Position numbers and translations under genes: made by a program. Below are positions 6,554-15,604 of a stretch of DNA of 33,628 bases, in pieces. The notes under the pieces were generated by a model, which was not told where the DNA came from, did no database searches, and was given only the letters and a program-made list of their open reading frames with translations. How positions within the stretch are numbered: the first letter of the stretch is position 1; every line of letters begins with the position of its first letter. This stretch comes from Lachnospiraceae bacterium (GTDB lineage: Bacteria; Bacillota; Clostridia; Lachnospirales; Lachnospiraceae): the NCBI GenBank assembly GCA_910576335.1, contig CAJTIU010000047.1, positions 1-33,628 on the forward strand. Reading direction: 5' to 3'.

Positions 6554-8356
6554 ATGAGCGAACAAAATTTGTCTGCGGACAGACAAAAGAAAAAGCAGAA
6601 TTTTTTATCCTGCCTGCTGTCCTATGCCCGCGCGGGGAAACGGAAGCTGATTGTATCGGTTGTTCTGTCAGTTATCAGCATTACGGCGGGGCTTGTGCCT
6701 TATTATTGTTTTTACCGTGTAATCTGCCTGTTTTTGGATGAGGCGGTTTCGGCTTCAGGGATCTGGTCATGGAGCCTTCTGGCGCTTGCCGCCTATGCGG
6801 GGAAGGTACTTTGCTTCGGCTTATCTACCACGGCAAGCCATTACGCCGCCTATCACATTCTGGAAGGGCTGAGAAACCGTGTGGCAGACCGTTTTCTGCA
6901 CGCCCCGCTGGGGGAAGTGACGAAGCACAGCATCGGGGAGATCAAAGGGATCATGGTGGATAAGATCGAGGACATTGAGCCGCCCCTTGCCCATCTGGTC
7001 CCGGAGGGCAGCGGGCACATCGTACTGCCGCTGGTGAGCATGGCGGCGCTTGCGGCGATCGACTGGCGGCTGTTCCTTGCGTCCCTGGTCACTTTTCCCC
7101 TTTCCTTCCTCTGCATGGGGCTGACCTTCAAGATCAGCGGGAAAAGCTATGACACCTACAACGAATCCCTCGCACAGATGAACAGCAACATTGTAGAGTA
7201 TGTGGAGGGGATCGAGGTCATCAAGGCATTCGGGCGGACCGGGGAATCCTATGGGAAATTCTCCTCTGCCATTTTAAATTACAGGACATTTGTGGTCAGA
7301 TGGCTTTCTTCCACCTGGGTGACCATGAAGCTGGCCTTTGCCCTGTTCCCGTCCACACTGTTAGGCGTCCTGCCTGTGGCGCTCCTGCTTGGGGCAGACG
7401 GAACGGTCACAGCGGCGCAGGCGGCGCTGGCTGTTATGCTGTCCATGTCCATGGTAGGCTCCCTTGCGAAGCTGGAGGTATTTTCCAATGAGATCAAAAA
7501 GGTGCAGATGACGGTGGAGGAACTGCAGGAATATCTGGAACTGCCGGAACTGCCGGAAAAAGGGCAGGATGTAAAACTGAAAGGTTATGATGTGGAACTG
7601 AAAGATGTCCGTTTTTCCTATGAAGAGGACGAGGTGCTACATGGCGTATCCTTAAAACTGCCCCAGGGCAGCTTTACCGCACTGGTGGGACCGTCCGGCG
7701 GAGGAAAGTCCACGGTGGCAAGGCTGGTTTCACGGTTTTACGATGTGTCTGCCGGGGGCATTTCCATCGGCGGTGTGGATATCCGGGAAATGCCCCTTGC
7801 ACAGCTTTCCGGCATGATCAGTTTTGTGGCACAGGACAATTTCCTGTTCCGCTGCTCCATCAAGGAAAATATCCGTATGGGAAATCCGGACGCGAGTGAT
7901 GAGCAGGTGTTTGCAGCGGCAAGGGCGGCGCAGTGCGAGGAATTTATCAGGAAGCTGCCAAATGGCTATGACACGCCTGCGGGCGAAGCGGGAAAACGGC
8001 TGTCAGGCGGAGAAAAGCAGCGTATTGCTATTGCAAGGATGATGCTAAAGGATTCGCCGGTCATTATATTGGACGAGGCAACCGCTTTCACTGACCCGGA
8101 AAACGAGGATAAAATACAGAAGAGTATCCGTGAACTGTCAAAGGGAAAAACGCTGCTTGTCATTGCCCACAGGCTTTCTACTATTAAAAACGCAGACAAT
8201 ATCGTGGTGCTGGAGAACGGAAGCATATTGGCGCAGGGGCGGCAGGAGGAACTGCTGGCGGGCTGCCCGCTGTACCGGAAGATGTGGGAGTCTCATATCG
8301 GGGCAAAGAACTGGTCAGTAGGAAAGCAGGGAAAGGAGGCAGAAGCAAATGTTTAA
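6554..8356 (+). CDS. ABC half-transporter (TMD-NBD), SiaD/YbtP-like
   Basis: A 600-residue protein with six N-terminal transmembrane helices of the exporter fold and a C-terminal ATPase: Walker A GPSGGGKST near residue 379, signature LSGGEKQR near 482 and Walker B VIILDEATAF near 502. The ATG at 6554 is 7 nt after AAGGAG. The gene overlaps the next by 8 nt, so the two form an obligate pair, presumably a heterodimer. Exporter-fold ABC pairs next to ECF modules and AraC regulators recall YbtP/YbtQ, which import ferric yersiniabactin despite their fold, and SiaD/SiaE of the streptococcal haem operon. The direction of transport cannot be read from sequence. The closest relative in this window is the broken gene at 11806-13241. 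Confidence 0.85.
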   Translation: MSEQNLSADRQKKKQNFLSCLLSYARAGKRKLIVSVVLSVISITAGLVPYYCFYRVICLFLDEAVSASGIWSWSLLALAAYAGKVLCFGLSTTASHYAAYHILEGLRNRVADRFLHAPLGEVTKHSIGEIKGIMVDKIEDIEPPLAHLVPEGSGHIVLPLVSMAALAAIDWRLFLASLVTFPLSFLCMGLTFKISGKSYDTYNESLAQMNSNIVEYVEGIEVIKAFGRTGESYGKFSSAILNYRTFVVRWLSSTWVTMKLAFALFPSTLLGVLPVALLLGADGTVTAAQAALAVMLSMSMVGSLAKLEVFSNEIKKVQMTVEELQEYLELPELPEKGQDVKLKGYDVELKDVRFSYEEDEVLHGVSLKLPQGSFTALVGPSGGGKSTVARLVSRFYDVSAGGISIGGVDIREMPLAQLSGMISFVAQDNFLFRCSIKENIRMGNPDASDEQVFAAARAAQCEEFIRKLPNGYDTPAGEAGKRLSGGEKQRIAIARMMLKDSPVIILDEATAFTDPENEDKIQKSIRELSKGKTLLVIAHRLSTIKNADNIVVLENGSILAQGRQEELLAGCPLYRKMWESHIGAKNWSVGKQGKEAEANV

Positions 8357-10166
8357 GACATTAAAACGGATCATAGACTGGTGCGGTGAATTTAAGGGGA
8401 AATTATACGCCGGGTTTGTACTCTCTTTCTTTTCCCATCTGTTTGCAGCCATGCCGGTGATGGTGGCGGCGTATACCATAGGGCTTTTACTTACATCCGC
8501 AAGGGAGGGCAATGCCATGAATGGCATGGTTTTTGATAAAAAATGGGCAGGCATCAGCTTTGTAGTGATCGCCCTGTTGGTCATCCTGCGGTTTTTCTTT
8601 GACTATATGCGTTCCCGTTTTCAGGAAGCCATCAGCTATGAGCTTGTGGCAAAAGACCGGCTTGCCATCGGGGACGCATTAAAGCGGGTATCCCTTGGGT
8701 ATTTCCAGAAAAACAGCACGGGGGATATTTTAAATTCGATCACCACAGGCTTAAATACACTGGAAAACATGGGAATCCGCATGATTGATAATTTTGTGGG
8801 CGGTTACCTGAACTTCCACGTTATTTTCTTATGCCTGCTTGTGTTTTCGCCGCTTACGGCGTTAATTGCGCTGGCCGGCGCGGCGGTTTCGTTCCTGTTC
8901 CTTCTGCTGGTGTCAAAACACAGCGTCAGGAATGCTCCAAGGGAAGCAGAGGCAGGGCGGAAGCTGTCCGGGGCAGTGTTAGAGTATGCCCGCGGACTTC
9001 CCACCGTGAAATCTTTTGGGCAGGGCGGCGCCTCTGTGCAGAGCATGAAAGAAGCAGCCAGGGAGAACCGTGATATCCGGCTGAAGATAGAATACGGGTT
9101 TACCCCGGCAAATTGCGGACACCTTCTGGCGCTGAAAACCGCATCGGTATTCCTGGCTGCGGCTGCCTGCTTTCTCTGCCTTGCCGGGAGCATGGAGATG
9201 CCGGTCATGCTGATGTTTGTGTTCTTTTCTTTCGGCATTTTCGGTTCGCTGGAGCCGGTCAGCGACAGCGCCCATGTGCTGGGCATCATCAATACGGCGA
9301 TGGATCAGATTGGCGCGCTGAAAGAGGGAAACTATATTGACCGTGACGGGAAGGATATCGTCCTTTCTGATTTCGGGATAGAATTCTGCCATGTGGATTT
9401 TGGGTACGAGGTGAGCCCGACAGGGCGAGAGGGCGGCCTGGGCCGTGAGGAAGGAAATGATGCGGGGCGGACAGTGCTTAAGGATGTCAGCTTTACCATA
9501 CCTGAAAAAACATCCACTGCCATTGTCGGACCTTCCGGCAGCGGAAAGACGACTATCTGTAATTTAATTGCCCGTTTTTATGACGTGCAGGCGGGCAGTA
9601 TCCGTGTGGGCGGACACGATGTGCGGGAATTTACCTGTGACAGCCTGTTAAAAAATATATCCATGGTATTTCAGAATGTGTATCTGTTCCACGATACGAT
9701 CCGGAACAACATCTGTTTCGGAAGGCCGGATGCTACAGAGGAAGAAGTCATAGCGGCAGCAAAGGCGGCAAGATGCCATGATTTCATCGTATCGCTGCCG
9801 CGGGGATACGATACGGTAGTCGGCGAGGGCGGCGGCACACTGTCCGGCGGCGAAAAGCAGAGGATTTCGATTGCCAGGGCGATGCTGAAGGATGCCCCTA
9901 TTGTTATTTTGGATGAAGCCACGGCAAGCATCGACCCGGAGAATGAGCATCTGATCCAGGAAGCCATCTCTGAACTGACCCGTGGGAAGACAATCATCAC
10001 GATTGCCCACAGGCTGGCAACGATTGAAAATGCGGATCAGATCCTTGTGACCCGCGGTGGAACGGTGGCGCAGAAAGGGACGCATAAAGAGCTGTTGGAA
10101 CAGGAAGGAACCTACCGTGAATTTGTGCGTATCAGGGAACAGGCGGAAGGCTGGCAGATACAATAA
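8349..10166 (+). CDS. ABC half-transporter (TMD-NBD), SiaE/YbtQ-like
   Basis: A 605-residue partner of the preceding protein with six transmembrane helices followed by an ATPase domain: Walker A GPSGSGKTT near 393, LSGGEKQR near 497 and IVILDEATAS near 517. Around residues 353-375, between the first ATPase strands, there is an extra Gly/Glu-rich stretch (TGREGGLGREEGNDAG) that the homologue at 13238-14992 lacks; it looks like a flexible surface loop. The ribosome-binding site AAGGAGG lies inside the end of the upstream gene. The gene ends 30 nt before an orphan winged-helix gene. Confidence 0.85.
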   Translation: MFKTLKRIIDWCGEFKGKLYAGFVLSFFSHLFAAMPVMVAAYTIGLLLTSAREGNAMNGMVFDKKWAGISFVVIALLVILRFFFDYMRSRFQEAISYELVAKDRLAIGDALKRVSLGYFQKNSTGDILNSITTGLNTLENMGIRMIDNFVGGYLNFHVIFLCLLVFSPLTALIALAGAAVSFLFLLLVSKHSVRNAPREAEAGRKLSGAVLEYARGLPTVKSFGQGGASVQSMKEAARENRDIRLKIEYGFTPANCGHLLALKTASVFLAAAACFLCLAGSMEMPVMLMFVFFSFGIFGSLEPVSDSAHVLGIINTAMDQIGALKEGNYIDRDGKDIVLSDFGIEFCHVDFGYEVSPTGREGGLGREEGNDAGRTVLKDVSFTIPEKTSTAIVGPSGSGKTTICNLIARFYDVQAGSIRVGGHDVREFTCDSLLKNISMVFQNVYLFHDTIRNNICFGRPDATEEEVIAAAKAARCHDFIVSLPRGYDTVVGEGGGTLSGGEKQRISIARAMLKDAPIVILDEATASIDPENEHLIQEAISELTRGKTIITIAHRLATIENADQILVTRGGTVAQKGTHKELLEQEGTYREFVRIREQAEGWQIQ

Positions 10167-10196
10167 TCAGAAAGCCAGCGGAAAGAAGGTGGCGGC

Positions 10197-10643
10197 ATCG
10201 GACGTGTAATGGTAATAGAATTTCAGGAGCAGGATATCTCCGCATTTGATGAGGTTATGGAGGTTCTGAAACGCCATCCGGGTTTTGAACATCTGCGGCT
10301 GCGGGATGAACCGATGGTTTCGCTTCCGGGGCTGGAGATTTATCCTGGCTGCAGGAAAATATACCGCGACCGCCGCGAAATACGCCTTACGGCAAAGGAA
10401 TATGACCTTCTCAGCCTGCTCGTGGCGAACAAAGGGCGCGTACTTACCTATGACCAGATATACAGCAAAGTATGGGGAGAGGACTCCTATGGGGATGAAA
10501 GCAACGCCATAGGCTGCCATATCCGAAACCTGCGGGAAAAGTTATATGAGGCAGATGAACGTGGTGGCGGAGCTGATACAGCAGTGCATTGCCAAGAACG
10601 CCCGCATTGCGCAGAACCAGGCAGAATACGAAAAACGTTATAA
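10197..10643 (+). pseudogene. Orphan OmpR-type winged-helix protein, copy 1, 3' end replaced
   Basis: The protein resembles the OmpR C-terminal DNA-binding domain without a receiver: a short N-terminal region (VIEFQEQDISAFDEVMEVL), then LEIYPGCRKIYRDRREIRL, then the recognition part (LTYDQIYSKVWGEDSYGDESNAIGCHIRNLREKLYEA). It aligns with intact copies at 18116-18544 and 26542-26964 up to about 10550. It then runs out of frame into a serine-recombinase gene and loses the final wing seen in the paralogues (PFTIRCVREVGYC). Alignment places the start at an ATC (10197) 7 nt after GAAGG; the first ordinary start is the ATG at 10209. Confidence 0.75.
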
Positions 10644-10884
10644 TGCCCTTGCGGAGCGGTTCGACAGGGCAAAGGCGCGGCTCGGCGAGGTGGAGGACGG
10701 AATCGTGGCAAAGCAGGCGCAGCGGGAGATGATGCAGAACCTGGTGGATACTCTGGAAGGGATGCAGGATGCCGTGGACAGCTTTGATGAGGGCGCATGG
10801 TATGCGCTGGTGGGTTGTGCGACGGTTTACGGCAGGGAGGATGTCCGGTTTACCTTTAAGAACGGGGTGGAGATAAAAGCATAA
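10555..10884 (+). pseudogene. Large serine recombinase, C-terminal remnant
   Basis: About 110 codons in frame +1 relative to the winged-helix gene read MNVVAELIQQCIAKNARIA...YEKRYNALAERFDRAKARL and end DVRFTFKNGVEIKA. This is the coiled-coil and tail region of the large serine recombinases of clostridial mobile elements. The catalytic serine domain and the zinc-ribbon region are missing; they were deleted together with the end of the winged-helix gene. A comparable tail, also ending FTFKNGTEIKV, is at 29303-29449. The remnant cannot catalyse recombination but marks a former integrative element. Confidence 0.75.
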
Positions 10885-10897
10885 GGGTTTAGGTGAA

Positions 10898-10946
10898 GAA
10901 AAGGCTTCTGACGCACTTGGAGTGTGGGCAGGGGCTTTTCTTTTTT
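10898..10946 (+). terminator. Terminator after recombinase remnant
   Basis: GAAAAGGC... pairs with ...GGGGCTTTTC around a CACTTGGAGTG apex, followed by TTTTTT. It lies 14 nt after the recombinase stop. Confidence 0.75.
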
Positions 10947-11034
10947 ATGGGGTATCCGGTTTTGCAAATGATATAAAAGTGCAGGGAAGATTAAGACCAG
11001 ATTTGGGTAGTCAGATGAAATTTATTTTATCCTC

Positions 11035-11063
11035 TTGACAAAAACTCCGGCGTGGACTATACT
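11035..11063 (+). promoter_or_regulatory. Sigma-A promoter of the TetR gene
   Basis: A TTGACA box (11035-11040), a 17-nt spacer and TATACT (11058-11063) make a near-consensus promoter, 53 nt before the GTG start. Confidence 0.85.
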
Positions 11064-11093
11064 GATAATGTAAATATCGGTAATTACATTATC
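11064..11093. promoter_or_regulatory. TetR operator (10-bp perfect dyad)
   Basis: GATAATGTAA (11064-11073) and TTACATTATC (11084-11093) are exact reverse complements and start on the base after the -10 box. A bound repressor would cover the transcription start, which fits autoregulation by the TetR protein encoded next and control of the downstream transporter operon. Confidence 0.75.
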
Positions 11094-11116
11094 AATCATG
11101 GAAGGAGGATAAATCT

Positions 11117-11731
11117 GTGTCTGTCAGAGATACTTCTCTTGATCTGCCTATTCTGGAAAGTGCAAAGGCAGAATTCCGAAAAATGGGATTTGAAAAGTCA
11201 TCATTAAAAGAAATCGCTGAAAAAGCCGGCGTCACTACCGGAGCAATCTACAAACGCTATAATGGAAAAGAGGATCTGTTTTGTGCTGTGGTGGAAAGCT
11301 GTATTAACAGAATGCAGGAGGTGTTTGAGCAGAAGAAAAGGGTAGATTATTCCTTGTATTCGGATCAACAGTTAAAGCAATGCTGGAAAATGGACTCCGA
11401 CTATATGATGTGGTGGTTTAATATTCTCTTTGAGTACAAGGATGAATTTGTCCTGCTATTGACCTGCTCTGCCGGAACAAAGTATGAAAATTTTGACCAC
11501 GACTGGGTTGAACAAATGACAAATGAAACCTGGCGTTGTTATGAAGAAATGTTCTCACGAAAGCTTACAACGGTAGTCATTTCAAAGAAAGAGCTGCATA
11601 CAATGCTTACATCTTTTTGGACAACAATTTATGAACCGTTTATTCATGAGTTTTCAAAAGGCGAGATTAAAAAATTCAGCGAGCTTGTGTGCAGGATGTT
11701 TAACTGGGAAAAAGTTTTTGAGATTAAATAA
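11117..11731 (+). CDS. TetR/AcrR-family transcriptional regulator
   Basis: A 204-residue protein with a classic N-terminal TetR helix-turn-helix (AKAEFRKMGFEKSSLKEIAEKAGVTTGAIYKRY, residues 15-47, quoted in two overlapping parts in the family: SLKEIAEKAGV and TTGAIYKRY). The helical C-terminal half would bind ligand or dimerise; its ligand is unknown. The GTG start follows GGAGGA. It has a strong promoter with an adjacent dyad, and the transporter cassette follows 74 nt after its stop with no terminator between. I infer that it represses itself and the cassette. Confidence 0.87.
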   Translation: MSVRDTSLDLPILESAKAEFRKMGFEKSSLKEIAEKAGVTTGAIYKRYNGKEDLFCAVVESCINRMQEVFEQKKRVDYSLYSDQQLKQCWKMDSDYMMWWFNILFEYKDEFVLLLTCSAGTKYENFDHDWVEQMTNETWRCYEEMFSRKLTTVVISKKELHTMLTSFWTTIYEPFIHEFSKGEIKKFSELVCRMFNWEKVFEIK

Positions 11732-11805
11732 GATCCCCTTAACTGGGAATTTTTAAAGGCATCCGGTTAGTCGTGTGTAACTGGAGGTCGGAGGAGGAAT
11801 GTTAT

Positions 11806-13241
11806 ATGTTTAAAAAAGCATTGGCGTATACAGGAAAATACCGCAAAACGACCTATGCTGCGATCGCATTTATGATAATCGGCGTGGCGATGACTGTTGT
11901 TCCCTATTTTGTTGTATATCAACTGATTCTGCCGCTTCTCGGGTATGGAGATACTCTTTCGGTAGGCGGTATAACACTCAGAATAGCCATCGTGGGGCTG
12001 TGCGGAGTGTTATATGCCGTTTTGTATGTTCACGGTTTGTCATTGTCGCATGTGTCGGCGTATCATACACTGAAAAATCTGCGTATATCCTTACAGACGA
12101 AATTGGAGTCGCAGCCGCTCGGCACGATCCAGAGCAAAGGCGTGGGCGAGATAAAGAAAATATTCATCGATGATATTGAAACGATTGAGCTCCTTCTTGC
12201 ACATGCAATACCGGAAGGACTTTCAAATTTTGCTGTTCCCGGCATAGTATATCTCTCCATGTTTTTCGTTGATTGGAAGCTTGCGTTACTAAGCCTTTGC
12301 TCCTTGCCTGCGGGGCTTTTGACGATGGGCTTTATGTATAAAAGCGGCAAGAGCAAAATGGACAGCTATTATGGAGCCGCAAAGCGGATGAACAGTACGA
12401 TTATCGAATACATAAACGGCATGGAAGTTGTTAAGATATTCAATCGTGACGGCGAATCTTATAAACGTTTTGAAAAAGATGTACACAGCTACAGAGATTT
12501 TACGTTACTTTTGCATATGACAAAAAGGAAGTCCTCCATGGTATTTCACTTACGGCGGAGGAGGGCAGGCTTACAGCTTTGGTCGGTGAATCCGGCAGCG
12601 GAAAATCAACGCTTGCAAAGCTTTTGGTGCACTTTTACGATGTTACGGGCGGTGGCGTTAAGATCGGCGGTCAGGATATACGGAACATGAGTGTGGAAGC
12701 ATTGAACAACGAAATAGCCTATGTGTCGCAGGAGCAATTTCTGTTCAATATAAGTCTTATGGATAACATCAGGCTCGGTAAGCCCTCCGCATCAGATGAT
12801 GAGGTAATCGCTGCTGCCGAAAGGGCACAGTGCGGTGAGTTTTTACTAAAACTCGAAAAAGGTATCCGAACGATGGCAGGCGACGGAGGAAAACAATTGT
12901 CCGGAGGGGAACGGCAGCGAATCTCGCTTGCCCGTGCAATTCTTAAGGATGCACCTATTATTGTGCTGGATGAGGCAACTGCTTTCATGGACCCGGAAAA
13001 CGAAGAAAAGATGAACGGGGCAATCGCAGAAGTAATACGGAACAAAACGGTCATAGTCATCGCACACAGACTGTATACAATTGCAAATGCCGATAAGATA
13101 TGCGTATTAAATAACGGAAATCTTGCAGGCTGTGGAACGCACGAGGAATTGCTTGAATCATGCGAGGATTATCGCAGATTGTGGCAGAACGCAGGCGATG
13201 CCGAAAAATGGACTGTGGCGAGTGAGGAGGCGAAAGCATGA
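11806..13241 (+). pseudogene. ABC half-transporter broken by internal deletion and frameshift
   Basis: The start at 11806 follows GGAGGAAT. The first 230 or so codons encode the first four transmembrane helices and the coupling region (ending VHSYRDFTLL), close to the protein at 6554-8356. At about 12503-12510 the reading frame is lost. The ATPase domain resumes in the +2 frame (VTFAYDKKEVLHGIS, then Walker A GESGSGKST, signature LSGGERQR, Walker B IVLDEATAF) and continues to 13241. Compared with the intact homologue, about 100 codons covering the last two helices and the linker are missing. The ATPase half keeps its motifs, but neither half should make a working transporter. In streptococcal terms this was the siaD position. 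Confidence 0.85.
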
Positions 13242-14992
13242 TTAAACTGTTAAAAAGAATTCTGGATTCTTCGGGAATCTATAAGAAAAGGATTACCATC
13301 GCGTTTGTCTTTTCCTTTTTGAAGTCGGTTCTGATGAAAGCACCGATAGGCTTTGCATTTATTGCAATAAATGCATTTACACAAAAAGCAATGACGGGTA
13401 AACTTTGCTTAACGATAGGGATTGCTATGGCAATATGCGTCGCATTGCAGGCTGTAGTTGACATTATTTCCGACAGGCTTCAGTCTACTGCGGGCTATGA
13501 ATTGTTCGCAGATAAACGCATAGAGCTGGGAAAACATTTGCGCAAAATGCCGATGGGATACTTTACGGAAGGCAACATAGGAAAAATAAGCTCTGTGCTT
13601 TCAACAGATATGGTCTTTATCGAGGAAAATTGTATGACTGCGATTGCCGGAACCGTCAGTGAGATATTTGCCGAGGCAATTATGATTGCTTTCCTCTTTT
13701 ATTTGAATGTATGGCTTGGCCTTACAGGAATTCTTATTCTTGGAATCATTCTTCTTGTGGCAAAGGGTATGAAAAAAGAGGCTATGAGGGATTCTTCGGC
13801 AAGACAGGAGCAAAGCGAGAATCTTACAGAAGCTGTACTTGATTATATCGAAGGAATCGGCATTATCAAAACCTACAATATGCTGGGTGAAAAATCAAAA
13901 GAGTTGTCGGATAACTTTAATGACAGCTGTGAAACCAACCTGCATTTTGAAAACGCTCATGGACCGTGGCAGATGGGATTGAATTTAATCTATGGAATAG
14001 GCGCATCTGTCATTATTGCGGTTGCATTATTGCTTCAGGCGAAAGAGATGCTTAGTTCCGTTTATGTGGTTGGTCTGCTGCTTTTCGTGTTTGATCTTTT
14101 TGGACCGCTGAAAGCATTGTACGGAGGCAGCACCCGTTATACGGTTATGAACAGCTGCCTGGATCGAATCGAACAGGTTTTTTCAGAACAGGAGCTTAAT
14201 AACAGCGGTTCAGAACATATTCCGGCGGAGCCAGATGAGCCTGAAATTGAATTCAGAGATGTTTCTTTCGCTTATGGGGATAAAGATGTAATACATAATA
14301 TTTCCTTTTCGGTTAGAAGAAATAAGATGTGTGCACTCGTAGGGCCTTCGGGCTGCGGAAAATCAACGCTGGCAAATCTTCTTGCGAGATTTTGGGACGT
14401 GAAGTCCGGAGAAGTGCTGATCAGAGGCAAGGACATACGGTCAATCCCTCTTTCAGAGCTGATGAACAATATCAGCATGGTATTTCAGCGGGTTTATTTG
14501 TTCAATGATACGATTTACAATAATATCAGCATGGGGCGTCCTGACGCAACAAAAGAGGAAGTGGTTGAAGCCGCTAAAAAGGCGCGCTGCTACGATTTCA
14601 TCATGCAACTTCCGGGTGGCTTTGACACGATGGTCGGCGAAGGCGGCGAGAGCCTCTCCGGAGGCGAAAAGCAACGCATCTCTATTGCCAGATGCATCTT
14701 GAAAGATGCTCCCATAGTCATTCTTGATGAAGCTACGGCAAGTGTCGATGCGGACAATGAAAAATATATTCAGGAAGCAATCAGTGAACTATGCAATGGA
14801 AAGACACTTCTGGTTATCGCACACAGACTTAATACCATTCAAAATGCAAATCAGATTATTGTCCTGAACGATGGCAGTATTGAGGCTACCGGAACAAACA
14901 GCGAACTTATCAAAACGCAGGGCACCTATCGCAGCTTTGTTCTTAGCAGGCAGAAAGCTGCAGTATGGAAAATGGCAATCGAAAATAGATAA
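13238..14992 (+). CDS. ABC half-transporter (TMD-NBD), SiaE-like
   Basis: A 584-residue intact half-transporter: six transmembrane helices, then an ATPase with Walker A GPSGCGKST near residue 368, LSGGEKQR near 472 and IVILDEATAS near 492. It starts with an ATGA overlap on the previous gene. Its presumed partner is the broken gene upstream, so unless it can homodimerise or pair with the protein from 6554-8356 the transporter may be inactive. The S-component gene follows within 12 nt. It corresponds to the protein at 8349-10166, without that protein's loop insertion. Confidence 0.85.
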   Translation: MIKLLKRILDSSGIYKKRITIAFVFSFLKSVLMKAPIGFAFIAINAFTQKAMTGKLCLTIGIAMAICVALQAVVDIISDRLQSTAGYELFADKRIELGKHLRKMPMGYFTEGNIGKISSVLSTDMVFIEENCMTAIAGTVSEIFAEAIMIAFLFYLNVWLGLTGILILGIILLVAKGMKKEAMRDSSARQEQSENLTEAVLDYIEGIGIIKTYNMLGEKSKELSDNFNDSCETNLHFENAHGPWQMGLNLIYGIGASVIIAVALLLQAKEMLSSVYVVGLLLFVFDLFGPLKALYGGSTRYTVMNSCLDRIEQVFSEQELNNSGSEHIPAEPDEPEIEFRDVSFAYGDKDVIHNISFSVRRNKMCALVGPSGCGKSTLANLLARFWDVKSGEVLIRGKDIRSIPLSELMNNISMVFQRVYLFNDTIYNNISMGRPDATKEEVVEAAKKARCYDFIMQLPGGFDTMVGEGGESLSGGEKQRISIARCILKDAPIVILDEATASVDADNEKYIQEAISELCNGKTLLVIAHRLNTIQNANQIIVLNDGSIEATGTNSELIKTQGTYRSFVLSRQKAAVWKMAIENR

Positions 14993-15004
14993 GGAGATAT
15001 TAAA

Positions 15005-15604
15005 ATGAGTACAAACAATTCAAAAAAACTGACCGGTAAGGACTTTATTAATATTGGTGTTTTTACAGCAATTTATCTGGCTGTGACAATGGTTGTGTCC
15101 TGTACCCTTGGAATGATTCCGCTCGGATACATGGCACTCAGCATTGTCGTTCCGATTATCGGCGGTATCCCAATGATGTTATTCTACGCAAAGGTCAAAA
15201 AATTTGGTATGCTTCTGATTTTTGAAATCATATTCGGATTGGTTATGATATTTACCGGCATGGGATTTTATCTTTTAATCTGGGGTGTTGTTACCGGACT
15301 GATCGCAGAATTGATTATGAAGGGCGGTAAATACAGCAGTGCCAACCTGTGCGTACTCTCTTACGCTGTGTTGAGCGTTTCGGTATCAGGAAATTATGTA
15401 AATCAGCTTACAGCCAGCAGCGAATGGGTTGCTGAGAAGGCAACAACCTTTGGAGAAGCATATATGAGTGCCACGCAGGGATATTTGAGCATCTGGTGGG
15501 TATTTCCGCTTCTTATTCTTCTTTGTTTCATAGGCGGACTCATCGGAGGATTCCTTGGAAAAGCAGTTTTGAAAAAGCATTTCAAGAGAAGCGGTCTTGT
15601 ATGA
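15005..15604 (+). CDS. ECF transporter S component, MptD/Trep_Strep family (second copy)
   Basis: A 199-residue membrane protein of the same family as 2573-3178. It shares the N-terminal LTGKDFINIGVFTAIYLAVT and a C-terminal GGLIGGFLGKAVLKKHFKRSG; the middle is diverged, so the two copies may prefer different substrates. The start follows AAGGAG. The stop overlaps the T gene start (ATGATG). It corresponds to SiaF in the order ABC, ABC, S, T, AA of the streptococcal haem operon. Confidence 0.85.
   Translation: MSTNNSKKLTGKDFINIGVFTAIYLAVTMVVSCTLGMIPLGYMALSIVVPIIGGIPMMLFYAKVKKFGMLLIFEIIFGLVMIFTGMGFYLLIWGVVTGLIAELIMKGGKYSSANLCVLSYAVLSVSVSGNYVNQLTASSEWVAEKATTFGEAYMSATQGYLSIWWVFPLLILLCFIGGLIGGFLGKAVLKKHFKRSGLV

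Noticed and set aside
6406-6741. 111-codon open frame ahead of the ABC gene
   Set aside because: It crosses the leader hairpin and overlaps the ABC gene in another frame; no family resemblance.
12579-13241. Independent stand-alone ABC ATPase gene
   Set aside because: The coding frame continues upstream to the deletion join and matches the second half of the broken half-transporter; no ribosome-binding site precedes it.
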